Shown in pieces: positions 56,697 to 64,000 of a DNA stretch of 64,000 bases (position 1 is its first letter; each line of letters starts with the position of its first letter). A program made the position numbers and the translations under genes. The stretch lies in NCBI RefSeq assembly GCF_015767635.1, contig NZ_CP065230.1, forward strand, positions 2,728,001-2,792,000, in the 5' to 3' direction. The notes below the pieces were generated by a model, which worked only from the letters and a program-made list of their open reading frames with translations, searched no databases and was not told the DNA's origin. This stretch comes from Halomonas sp. A40-4. Its GTDB lineage: Bacteria; Pseudomonadota; Gammaproteobacteria; Pseudomonadales; Halomonadaceae.

Positions 56697-58016
56697 TTAG
56701 TCTAAGTAACCTGCTCGCTGCATGGTGCGCTCGGTGGCGCGCTGGGCAGTATCGAGCGCCTCTTCCACCGTGCTATCACCGGTTAGCGCCGCCGCGATGC
56801 TTTGGCCGACTCGGGTACCAATCGACTGGAACTCCGGAATGCCGACGAACTGCACGCCAATGTAGGGATTGGGTTCGAGCGTCGAGTCGGTGGGATCAGC
56901 ATCCTGAATCGCCTTCAGCACGAAATCGGCAAACGGGGCTGCTTCGATATAGCGCTCGTCTGCGTAGGTGGATTCACGCGTGCCGGGAGGTACGCTGGTC
57001 CAGCCTTCGGTTTCACCGACAAGTTCGACATACGCTTGCGAAGTCGCCCAGGTAATAAACTCACGCGCGGCGTCCTGATTTTCAGAAGACGCAGGGATGG
57101 CTAGCGCCCAGGACCACAACCAGTGCGAGCCTTTCGGCGTTTCGGCAATCGGCGCAGGTGCAAAGCCTAGGCTGTCGGCCACGTCGGACTCATCGCCGTC
57201 GTAGAGTTTGCCAGCCGCGGAGGTGGCATCGACCCACATACCGCAATTACCACGCGAGAACAGCGCCAGGTTTTCATTAAAGCCGTTGGAACTTGCCCCG
57301 GGTGGGCCGTAATCGTTAAGCAGGTCAACATAGAATTGAACCGCCTCAACCCAGGCGTCGGAATTAAGCTCAGGATTCCAGTCCTCGTCAAACCAGCGAC
57401 CGCCAAAGGTGTTGACCAAGGTGGATACGAAGGCCATGTTTTCGCCCCAGCCTGGCTTGCCACGCAGGCAAATGCCGGCCAGGTCTTCTTCCATACCGTG
57501 CAGCTTACCGGCCCATTCGCGAACCTCTTCCCAGGTGGGTTGATCGGTCATCTCGATGCCCGCTTCCTCGAACAGGTCCTTGCGGTAGTACATCATCGAG
57601 CTTTCGGCATAAAACGGCAGCGCATGGAGCGTGTCGTCATGACTCAGACCATCGCGGACAGAGGTCAACAGGTCGTCTTCATTGTAGTCGTCGGGCAGGT
57701 TGTCAAGCGGTGACAGCCAGCCGCGTTCAGCCCAGATCGGTACTTCATAGGTGCCAATGGTCATCACATCGAACTGCCCACCACCGGTGGCGATATCCGT
57801 CGTCATGCGCTGACGCAGCACGTTTTCCTCCAACACCACCCAATCCAGGGTGATGTCAGGATGCGCCTTCTCGAATGCATCGGTGAGGCTTTGCATGATG
57901 ACCATGTCGTTGTTGTTCACCGTTGCAACGGTCAGTTCGGTTTCGGCCTGGGCCTGACCAGCGAAGGCAATGGCCGCCGCCAGACTAGTAAGGGGTAAGT
58001 AACGTGCAAGTTGCAT
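56697..58016 (-). CDS. smoE: Polyol ABC transporter, periplasmic binding protein (SmoE-like)
   Basis: 439 aa. Signal peptide with core LTSLAAAIAFAGQAQA, cleaved before ETELTV. Family 1 solute-binding fold: FDVMTIGTYEVPIWAERGWL, LPFYAESSMMYYRKDLFEEAG. AGGAG before ATG at 58016. First gene of the 11-gene polyol operon. Confidence 0.94.
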   Translation of the reverse strand: MQLARYLPLTSLAAAIAFAGQAQAETELTVATVNNNDMVIMQSLTDAFEKAHPDITLDWVVLEENVLRQRMTTDIATGGGQFDVMTIGTYEVPIWAERGWLSPLDNLPDDYNEDDLLTSVRDGLSHDDTLHALPFYAESSMMYYRKDLFEEAGIEMTDQPTWEEVREWAGKLHGMEEDLAGICLRGKPGWGENMAFVSTLVNTFGGRWFDEDWNPELNSDAWVEAVQFYVDLLNDYGPPGASSNGFNENLALFSRGNCGMWVDATSAAGKLYDGDESDVADSLGFAPAPIAETPKGSHWLWSWALAIPASSENQDAAREFITWATSQAYVELVGETEGWTSVPPGTRESTYADERYIEAAPFADFVLKAIQDADPTDSTLEPNPYIGVQFVGIPEFQSIGTRVGQSIAAALTGDSTVEEALDTAQRATERTMQRAGYLD

Positions 58017-58082
58017 AAGGCACTCCTGTTGGCTTTGTGTTGGCATTGTTTTCGCCAGATGTTTTCTCTCAATCTGATCTCA

Positions 58083-58101
58083 TTGATCAATAATCGATCA
58101 A
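58083..58101. promoter_or_regulatory. Candidate operator of the polyol operon
   Basis: TTGATC-N7-GATCAA, a perfect palindrome, with further GATC-containing half-sites on both sides (ATGATCG at 58102). It lies 67 bases before the smoE start and likely binds the adjacent SorC-family regulator. Confidence 0.55.
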
Positions 58102-58198
58102 ATGATCGTACGAAAGCCAAAAAAAAGCAAAGCCCCGGCACTTAGACTTTACGCTAATGAATCAGCAAAACAGCATGTTGCGCCGCCACATACCTATC

Positions 58199-59164
58199 TC
58201 AGAGGGCTCCCAATTCTTCCGTATTGACAATGTGCCGAGCCGCTATCTCATCGGTAATCAAGCCTTTCAACCAGCCCCCCTTCAGAGCCGCATGAATGGC
58301 AGGGGCTTTGTCACGCCCGCCCGCCATGGCCACCATCATGTGTTTGCCAAAGCGCTCAAGGGGCAGGCTTGTGACCCGGCGGGTAATCGAGCAGTCGATC
58401 ACCTCCCCCTGACGATTGAGCGGCCAGCCCAGCAATTCGCCGACGGCCTCCAGGCCAAGCAGCTCATCAAGCTCATCTTCACTGATAAAATGATCCTGAA
58501 ACAATGTCGCTTGCCGATCGATACGGCCCACACCAATAAAGGCCGCCTCGGACTCTCTAGCCACATCGGCAATCGCCTTGAACAGGCGCTGCGACAGCAT
58601 GGCCTGTTTCTCATCGAGTGACTCGGCCACTACCGGGGCGGGCAGCAAGAAGCGTTCGCCACCGGTTTTATCGGCCAGCACCATCACCGCGTCATAGCGG
58701 TTCGCCGAGCCATCCCGAGCGACATTGCCCACCAGCGAGACGAAACGGTGCTGAGGACGCTCAACGCGGCTCAGCGCCTCCACCGCCGCGCGTACCGAGC
58801 GGCCGGTGCCCAATGACAACGTCAGCGGTTCGCTACGCTCAACGAGCCGGGAAAGCCGTTCCGCCCCGGCCACTGCCAGATAGTAAGCAGCACTTTCAGG
58901 GGCATGGCTGTCAGCGGGCACCACATCACAGTAAGCCAATCCAAAGCGCTCGCGCAGTGCACTGCCCAATGCCATGCAGGTGGAAATCGGGTGATCGATA
59001 TGCACCTTTACCAGGCCTTCCTGCCGGGCGAGAGCCAACAGTCGCTGCACTCCCGGCCTTGAGACGCCCAATTGAGTGGCAATGTCATCCTGCGTCATGC
59101 CGCCGACGTAGGACATCCAGGCGGCTCTGGCCGCCTGATCTATTTTTACCTCAAATTTATCCAT
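58199..59164 (-). CDS. smoC: SorC/DeoR-family sugar-binding transcriptional regulator (SmoC-like)
   Basis: 321 aa. N-terminal helix-turn-helix (about 10-50: AWMSYVGGMTQDDIATQLGVSRPGVQRLLALAR) and a sugar-binding domain with SLGTGRSVRAAVEAL. Family members control sugar alcohol operons in response to phosphorylated or free polyols. Transcribed in the same direction as the operon and ending 182 bases before smoE. Confidence 0.93.
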   Translation of the reverse strand: MDKFEVKIDQAARAAWMSYVGGMTQDDIATQLGVSRPGVQRLLALARQEGLVKVHIDHPISTCMALGSALRERFGLAYCDVVPADSHAPESAAYYLAVAGAERLSRLVERSEPLTLSLGTGRSVRAAVEALSRVERPQHRFVSLVGNVARDGSANRYDAVMVLADKTGGERFLLPAPVVAESLDEKQAMLSQRLFKAIADVARESEAAFIGVGRIDRQATLFQDHFISEDELDELLGLEAVGELLGWPLNRQGEVIDCSITRRVTSLPLERFGKHMMVAMAGGRDKAPAIHAALKGGWLKGLITDEIAARHIVNTEELGAL

Positions 59165-59292
59165 TCGCTGGCTCGCTACCCAGGTGATTAAATTGCATCA
59201 TACAAAGTCAACGGGAAGACCAGAAGTCGCCTGTTCGCTAATATGACGATAGCGCAACCCTACATCATGGTGGAATCAGGAGGCGTTAACCC

Positions 59293-59604
59293 ATGTATAA
59301 GCTGGCATTTTTTGTCCCCGTTGAGGAAGCAGAAAGCGTCAAGGAAGCCGTGTTTGAAACCGGCGCGGGGCGCATCGGCGATTACGAGGCCTGCTGTTTC
59401 CAGACCCGGGGTACGGGTCAGTTCCGCCCGCTTAACGGAGCAGACCCGCATATTGGCAAGGTCGGCGAGCTTGAGTTCGTGGACGAGCTGAAGGTTGAAC
59501 TGGTTTGCGACGACGACCATATTCAAGCCGCTATCGCTGCGTTAAAACTGGCGCATCCCTATGAAGAAGTTGCCTATGATGTCTGGGCACTGGCCGATCT
59601 CTAG
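59293..59604 (+). CDS. YqfO/NIF3-insert family protein
   Basis: 103 aa, a stand-alone domain like the insertion of NIF3 proteins, structurally PII/CutA-like: MYKLAFFVPVEEAESVKEAVFETGAGRIGDY, and AHPYEEVAYDVW near the end. Function unknown; may bind metal or nucleotides. AGGAGG lies upstream of the start. Confidence 0.85.
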   Translation: MYKLAFFVPVEEAESVKEAVFETGAGRIGDYEACCFQTRGTGQFRPLNGADPHIGKVGELEFVDELKVELVCDDDHIQAAIAALKLAHPYEEVAYDVWALADL

Positions 59605-59610
59605 GGCCTC

Positions 59611-60168
59611 TCAGGCACTACCGGCGTAGCGCTCACGATCCTCAGGATTGATGGCGCTGATATGCAGCGGATATTCGTGACGCACGCGATCGGCATAGAA
59701 GTGTCGGAGCGTTTGCTCAATGGTGGGAAACGCCAGCTCATCCCAGGGGATTTCGTGTTCCTCGAATAGCGCCACCTCAAGGCTTTCCGGTCCGGCGTTG
59801 AAGCCACCGGTAAGTTCCGCCCGAAAAATCATATAAACTTGGTTGATATGCGGTAAATCGATCAGCGTGTAGAGATTGGCCAGCGCCACCTCAGCGCAGG
59901 CTTCTTCACGGGTTTCGCGAGTGGCGGCCTGTTCGGTGGTTTCGGCGTTTTCCATATAGCCGGCCGGCAGGGTCCAGTACCCTCTACGCGGGGAAATGGC
60001 GCGTTTGCATAGCAATACCTTGGTACCGCTCACGGGTAGCGTCCCTGCCACAATGCGAGGGTTCTGGTAATGGATGGTGCCGCAAGTATCGCAAAGATAG
60101 CGCGGGCGATCATCGCCTTCAGGAACGGCAAAACGGACGGTATTGCCACACTGGCTGCAAAAGTTCAT
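59611..60168 (-). CDS. Nudix hydrolase with N-terminal zinc ribbon
   Basis: 185 aa. Two CxxC pairs (CSQCG, CDTCG) form a zinc ribbon as in NudC; the Nudix box (GYMENAETTEQAATRETREEACAEV) follows. Length is shorter than NudC (257 aa), so NADH pyrophosphatase activity is only a possibility; related proteins hydrolyse ADP-ribose or other nucleotides. ATG at 60168 is preferred over 60204. Divergent from nudL, 52 bases apart. Confidence 0.85.
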   Translation of the reverse strand: MNFCSQCGNTVRFAVPEGDDRPRYLCDTCGTIHYQNPRIVAGTLPVSGTKVLLCKRAISPRRGYWTLPAGYMENAETTEQAATRETREEACAEVALANLYTLIDLPHINQVYMIFRAELTGGFNAGPESLEVALFEEHEIPWDELAFPTIEQTLRHFYADRVRHEYPLHISAINPEDRERYAGSA

Positions 60169-60220
60169 TGCGATTTCTCTACGGCTGCTGGGAAAAGATA
60201 ACAACGCTTATGGATGCTAC

Positions 60221-60871
60221 ATGTTAGAGACACTTCGCAATCGGCTGCAACAACTCTCCCCTCAACGGCTAGACCACGCTGGCTTGCCCGAGGCGGCTGT
60301 TTTGCTGCCTATTGTCGAGCGCCCGGCCCCGACCCTGCTGTTTACCCGGCGCGCCCGCCACCTCAGTACCCACAGTGGCCAGGTGGCTTTCCCCGGCGGT
60401 ATGCGCGAGCCGTACGACCACGACCTTTACGCCACGGCGCTGCGCGAGGCCCAGGAAGAGGTTGCCCTCGACCCAGGGCACGTCACGGCACTGGGCCGAT
60501 TATCCGATGTCATCTCGCTGCACGGTATCCGGGTAACGCCCTGGGTGGGGATTATTCCGCCCGACCTGCCGCTGGTGGCCGATCCCGGTGAGCTGGACGC
60601 TATTTTTGAAGTGCCGTTAAGCCATTTCCTGGACGATCGGCGAACGCATACCGATGTGATTACCGTCGATGGCGTCGCCCACTACGTGCCCAGTTACCAG
60701 GTTGACGGCCATATCATTTGGGGGCTGTCTGCCATGATGCTGGTGGAACTGCTGGCCGAGGGTTTTGACATGCCGATCGACCTTTACCAGCGTCCTGACG
60801 GTGCATTGCGTCATTACCCAGAACGCAACTCGCCGACCTTGCATTCAAAACCTTTGAGAACCAACGAATGA
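60221..60871 (+). CDS. nudL: Coenzyme A pyrophosphatase-type Nudix hydrolase (NudL/YeaB-like)
   Basis: 216 aa. Nudix box region VAFPGGMREPYDHDLYATALREAQEEVAL and the UPF0035 pattern LLFTRRARHLSTHSGQ are typical of CoA-diphosphatases. ATG at 60221 follows no strong Shine-Dalgarno. Overlaps the oxygenase gene by ATGA. Confidence 0.88.
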   Translation: MLETLRNRLQQLSPQRLDHAGLPEAAVLLPIVERPAPTLLFTRRARHLSTHSGQVAFPGGMREPYDHDLYATALREAQEEVALDPGHVTALGRLSDVISLHGIRVTPWVGIIPPDLPLVADPGELDAIFEVPLSHFLDDRRTHTDVITVDGVAHYVPSYQVDGHIIWGLSAMMLVELLAEGFDMPIDLYQRPDGALRHYPERNSPTLHSKPLRTNE

Positions 60872-61536
60872 CCCCAAGCATGCATTTATCGCCTTCCGTT
60901 CTGTCATCAGCTGCCCAGGCAGAGCTGGTGGATGCGCTGGTTGAACAAGGCTGGTATGTCGGCCGGGGTGTTATTGACCTTGATCTGTGCCATGCCCTTC
61001 ATCAAGAGCTGCATCATATGGCCGCGCATAACGCCTTGGATGAAGCGGGTATCGGCCGAGGAAAACAGCATCACCTGCGCAAAGACGTTCGTGGCGACGC
61101 GATCCACTGGCTCGACCGTGAAAGCGACGCTCAGCGGCGCTACTTAATGGCAATGGAAAATTTACAGCAGGTGCTCAACCAGACACTGTTCCTGGGATTG
61201 TTCGAGTACGAAGCCCATTTTGCCCACTACCCGCCCGGGGCATTTTACCAGCGCCACCTGGACAGCTTCCGCGGGCGAGCCAATCGCGTGATCTCCACGG
61301 TAGGCTACCTGAACCCTGCCTGGCCTGCCGATGGCGGCGGTGAAATGGTTCTGTACCATCCCGACGCACCCGACCAGGCAGTAGCCCGAGTGGTACCGGA
61401 AGCGGGTACCTTTGCCTGTTTCATGTCGGACACCATTCCCCACGAAGTGCTCCCCACCCAACAACCACGGGCCAGCATCGCCGGCTGGTTCCGGCGCAAT
61501 GCGTCGATGGGGGGCGTGCTCGACCCGGCGCGCTAA
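60868..61536 (+). CDS. 2-oxoglutarate/Fe(II) oxygenase (PHD-like)
   Basis: 222 aa. Iron ligands H-x-D in YQRHLDSF and the distal His in TIPHEVLPT, with a 2OG-binding Arg in PRASIAGWFRRN. It resembles bacterial prolyl hydroxylases (EGL-9/PPHD type), which in Pseudomonas hydroxylate elongation factor Tu. Substrate here is inferred, not shown. Translationally coupled to nudL. Confidence 0.86.
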   Translation: MTPSMHLSPSVLSSAAQAELVDALVEQGWYVGRGVIDLDLCHALHQELHHMAAHNALDEAGIGRGKQHHLRKDVRGDAIHWLDRESDAQRRYLMAMENLQQVLNQTLFLGLFEYEAHFAHYPPGAFYQRHLDSFRGRANRVISTVGYLNPAWPADGGGEMVLYHPDAPDQAVARVVPEAGTFACFMSDTIPHEVLPTQQPRASIAGWFRRNASMGGVLDPAR

Positions 61537-61555
61537 GCCATAAACCCAACATAAA

Positions 61556-61586
61556 ATAAAAAACGCCCTGGCCATTGCCAGGGCGT
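61556..61586 (-). terminator. Terminator of osmC (and of the oxygenase gene)
   Basis: ACGCCCTGGC, four-base loop, GCCAGGGCGT; A-rich plus-side flank gives a T run on the minus strand. It lies between the converging oxygenase and osmC genes. Confidence 0.9.
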
Positions 61587-61650
61587 CAGTATCTGAAACA
61601 GTCAACATTGGTCAAGCAATCAGCTTGACCCGTTCGTTGTCAGCGGAGAC

Positions 61651-62073
61651 TCAGTGTTTGAGCTTTGCCGTCATACTGATCTCGGCGTTGAGCACCTTGG
61701 AGACCGGGCAATTGGCCTTGGCCGTTTCTGCCGCTTCTTTAAAGGTCGCCTCATCGGCACCGTCCACCTGAGCTTCAACGTCCAGATGAATTTTCGAGAT
61801 ATCGAACCCGGCGTCGCTCTGAGAGAGCGTCACATTGGCGCTGGTCTCGATAGAGGTGGCGGTTAGGTCTTTTTCACCCAACACCATCGACAAGGCCATG
61901 GAAAAACAGCTGGCGTGGGCGGCGCCGATCAGTTCTTCAGGGTTGGTGCCTTTTTCGTCTTCAAAGCGCTTCTTGAATGAATAGCTGGCGTCGAGTACGC
62001 CGCTTTCCGTGGCAACATGGCCACGACCATCTTTCAGTCCACCTTCCCAACGTGCGCTTGCTTTACGATCCAT
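61651..62073 (-). CDS. osmC: OsmC-family peroxidase
   Basis: 140 aa. Peroxidatic Cys in AHASCFSMAL and resolving Cys in KANCPVSKVL; GNGPEELIGAAHASCFS-like text is the OsmC signature. Thiol-dependent organic hydroperoxide peroxidase, often osmotically induced. AAAGGAG precedes the ATG at 62073. Confidence 0.93.
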   Translation of the reverse strand: MDRKASARWEGGLKDGRGHVATESGVLDASYSFKKRFEDEKGTNPEELIGAAHASCFSMALSMVLGEKDLTATSIETSANVTLSQSDAGFDISKIHLDVEAQVDGADEATFKEAAETAKANCPVSKVLNAEISMTAKLKH

Positions 62074-62245
62074 GGATAGCTCCTTTCGCGTCAAATGTCA
62101 GGTTATTGATGGAGCCGCCAGTAACGGCAGCCACTTCACCAGCGTAGCTGATTTTTGCCGCTCTGCCGACAGCCCAGGTTCCATTGACGCCAGGACGGTC
62201 GTAAGCTGTCGGCTCAATGCCAACCCTTTTGTGCAAGGACTCGCC

Positions 62246-63151
62246 ATGTCGTCGGCAGATGCGCTGAAATTAGTGCTGCTTTCCTCTCTCTGGGGATTAT
62301 CGTTTATTTTTATGCGCGTCGCCGTACCCGAGTTTGGTCCGATTCCGCTGATATTGGTACGTATGGGGATAGGTGCATTGCTGTTACTGCCGTTTCTTCT
62401 CAGCGCCCGCTATTTGCATCTGATATGGCAGCACAAGGGACCGCTACTGTTACTTGGCATTATCAACCACGTGCTGCCTTTCTCACTGCTGGCCCTGGCG
62501 ACGACGCGCCTGGAAGCAGGGTTCACGTCGCTGATCAACGCCACCACGCCAATTTTTACAGCGCTTATCGGGGCATTCTTCTTTGCCACGCCGATCATCC
62601 GCCAGCAATACCTCGGGTTGGCACTCGCCCTGGCAGGTGTTTATGTGCTGTCGGCCAATCGGCTCGACTTCGCGGTAGGCGGCGACGGCTGGTTTATCCT
62701 GGCGGTGTTGGGGGCGACATTCTGCTACGGCATTGCCGGTAACTATTCGAAAACCCGCTTGAGCCATCTACCCAGCCGTGTGCTGGCGGCCGGTAGCTGT
62801 GCGATGTCGGCCACCGTGCTGTTGATACCGGGCATTCTACTGTGGCCAGGCGAGTCTATATCTCCACTGGCATGGGGTAACGCCTTGGCACTGGCGATCC
62901 TAAGCACCACGCTGGCTTTTTTGCTTTACTTCGGCTTGCTCGCCAGCGCCGGAGCCACCGCAACATCCACCGTCACGTTTCTGGTGCCGGTCAGCGCGTT
63001 ACTTTGGGGCTACCTGCTGCTGGGCGAGACGCTCAGCCTGCAAATTATCGCAGGGATGTTGATCACGCTACTGGGCACCGCAATTGCCACACGCCTATTA
63101 CGTTTCAGGCGTCGCGCTCGCTTGCCTCAAGCGCCGCCCCCACCCGGATAA
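62246..63151 (+). CDS. EamA/DMT family transporter
   Basis: 301 aa, ten membrane segments in two EamA repeats. N-term LSSLWGLSFIFMRVAVPEFGP; second repeat GATFCYGIAGNYSK, and TVTFLVPVSALLWGYLLLGE. Probable exporter of amino acids or metabolites; substrate unknown. AAGGA precedes ATG at 62246. 3' end overlaps the opposing MOSC gene by 47 bases. Confidence 0.9.
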   Translation: MSSADALKLVLLSSLWGLSFIFMRVAVPEFGPIPLILVRMGIGALLLLPFLLSARYLHLIWQHKGPLLLLGIINHVLPFSLLALATTRLEAGFTSLINATTPIFTALIGAFFFATPIIRQQYLGLALALAGVYVLSANRLDFAVGGDGWFILAVLGATFCYGIAGNYSKTRLSHLPSRVLAAGSCAMSATVLLIPGILLWPGESISPLAWGNALALAILSTTLAFLLYFGLLASAGATATSTVTFLVPVSALLWGYLLLGETLSLQIIAGMLITLLGTAIATRLLRFRRRARLPQAPPPPG

Positions 63152-63953
63152 TCGCACCGTCTCCGCCGGTCAAGGTGGCATTCTGACCAAAATGGGCGCC
63201 TTTCAAGTCAGGCTGGGTATTCAGCGACAGCAGCGTTTTCAGCGGTTCACCCGGCTCGGGAACCGCAGCTGTCTGCTGGTCGATGGTGGTGATCTTGCAG
63301 CGCTGGCAGGGTTTACGCAGCGTAAACTGAAATGTCCCCGTGGACTCACTTAACGTGGCCCAGCGGTCTTCCGCCCAGGGTAGGTCGCACTCGATCACCA
63401 CATTGGGGCGAAAGCGACTCATCGGCACCGGCGCTTGACCACCTGCGGTCAAGGCATCGTTCAAGGCGTCGAGCGAGCCGGTGGTGGTCAATAAAAAGGG
63501 GTAACCGTCGGAAAAATAGGTATGCGCCGCCCCGCCATCCAGAAAATCCTCTTCGACGGCACGGGTAAATTCGGTGGCAAAGCGCACCAGGCTCATCCCC
63601 CAGGCCTGCTCGCCGAGCGCGGCTTCGAGCCATTGTGTGACCTCTGGGCCTTCCGGAAGCGCTTTGCAGTGGTCATCCCAGACGCTAACCAGGCGTAGAT
63701 TACCTTCCGGCTCTGCCAGCGGTACGCTCAGTGGCTCGACGTCGGGATGTGAGAGCACCAGGTGGTCGTCGGTCAGTGCAACGCCAATCGTCGCCAGGGC
63801 GGGCAACTGGCGCTGGGTCACAAACCGTTGCCGGTCGTCGACCAGCATCCAGCGGCGATCCCAGGCAAGCCCATGCGCATGTAGCCGGGTTTGCTCCAGG
63901 GTGATTCCCTGCAGTGATTTAACCGGGTAAACGTTCAGCTGGACAATCTTCAT
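63105..63953 (-). CDS. MOSC domain protein (YcbX-like)
   Basis: 282 aa. N-terminal MOSC_N beta-barrel (LNVYPVKSLQGITLEQ) and C-terminal MOSC domain with the Cys-containing RPCQRC-like segment (TLRKPCQRCKITTID). The family includes molybdenum-cofactor-dependent amidoxime reductases; YcbX detoxifies hydroxylated purines. Unlike E. coli YcbX, no ferredoxin domain follows (E. coli protein is about 370 aa). Divergence from any following gene cannot be seen at the window edge. Confidence 0.9.
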   Translation of the reverse strand: MKIVQLNVYPVKSLQGITLEQTRLHAHGLAWDRRWMLVDDRQRFVTQRQLPALATIGVALTDDHLVLSHPDVEPLSVPLAEPEGNLRLVSVWDDHCKALPEGPEVTQWLEAALGEQAWGMSLVRFATEFTRAVEEDFLDGGAAHTYFSDGYPFLLTTTGSLDALNDALTAGGQAPVPMSRFRPNVVIECDLPWAEDRWATLSESTGTFQFTLRKPCQRCKITTIDQQTAAVPEPGEPLKTLLSLNTQPDLKGAHFGQNATLTGGDGAIIRVGAALEASERDA

Positions 63954-64000
63954 GGCGGCCCCCTTTAAAGAAAACGCTTACTTTAGCCAGTTGCCTGCCG

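Overview
The window is a chromosomal segment of a GC-rich gammaproteobacterium. The mnmA-hflD-purB order, a long-form isocitrate lyase, an acidic proteome and the mix of osmolyte/polyol and nitrogen scavenging genes suggest Halomonas or a close relative of the Halomonadaceae. This is inference; there is no rRNA or tRNA gene in the window. Coding density is high, and I see no prophage, CRISPR array or intact insertion sequence.

Layout. 0-9.2 kb is housekeeping: a Nudix phosphatase, mnmA, hflD, purB, a JmjC ribosomal oxygenase, a GNAT acetyltransferase, aceA, a glycine-zipper lipoprotein and slyD. 9.2-14.6 kb is a nickel uptake locus: nikR diverges from nikABCDE, with a perfect NikR operator between them. 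14.5-19.0 kb holds an MFS exporter, an NlpC/P60 lipoprotein and a large DUF1266-type repeat protein. 19.3-30.4 kb is a 10-gene, minus-strand amide utilisation operon: amiC-amiR (sensor and ANTAR antiterminator), a five-gene urea/amide-type ABC transporter, then FmdA-type formamidase, a double-domain nitrilase-like hydrolase and an amidase-signature amidase. Its leader carries a near-consensus sigma-54 promoter and a terminator/antiterminator pair. 30.7-31.3 kb holds the relic of an IS3-type transposase.

31.3-35 kb: dusA, a catalase and an AstE/AspA-like deacylase. 35.3-42.8 kb: a TetR repressor and an RND efflux system (tolC-type, acrA-type, acrB-type genes), linked by shared operator-like sites. 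43.1-44.8 kb: an alpha/beta hydrolase and MipA/OmpV. 45.4-46.7 kb: a formate/nitrite-family channel with cyanase behind a sigma-54-like promoter. 46.7-59.2 kb: an 11-gene polyol (mannitol/sorbitol/arabitol) operon with ABC transporter, two dehydrogenases, xylulokinase, transaldolase, unassigned kinases and a SorC-family regulator. 59.3-64 kb: a YqfO-like protein, two Nudix hydrolases, a 2OG-Fe(II) oxygenase, an OsmC protein, an EamA exporter and a MOSC protein.

The common theme is nitrogen and carbon scavenging. The amide operon releases ammonia, the cyanase operon releases ammonia and CO2 from cyanate, and both have sigma-54-type promoters, which implies nitrogen-limitation control. The most interesting regions are the dual-controlled amide operon leader with its unusual tandem nitrilase, the TetR operator set that may extend to mipA, and the channel-cyanase pair.
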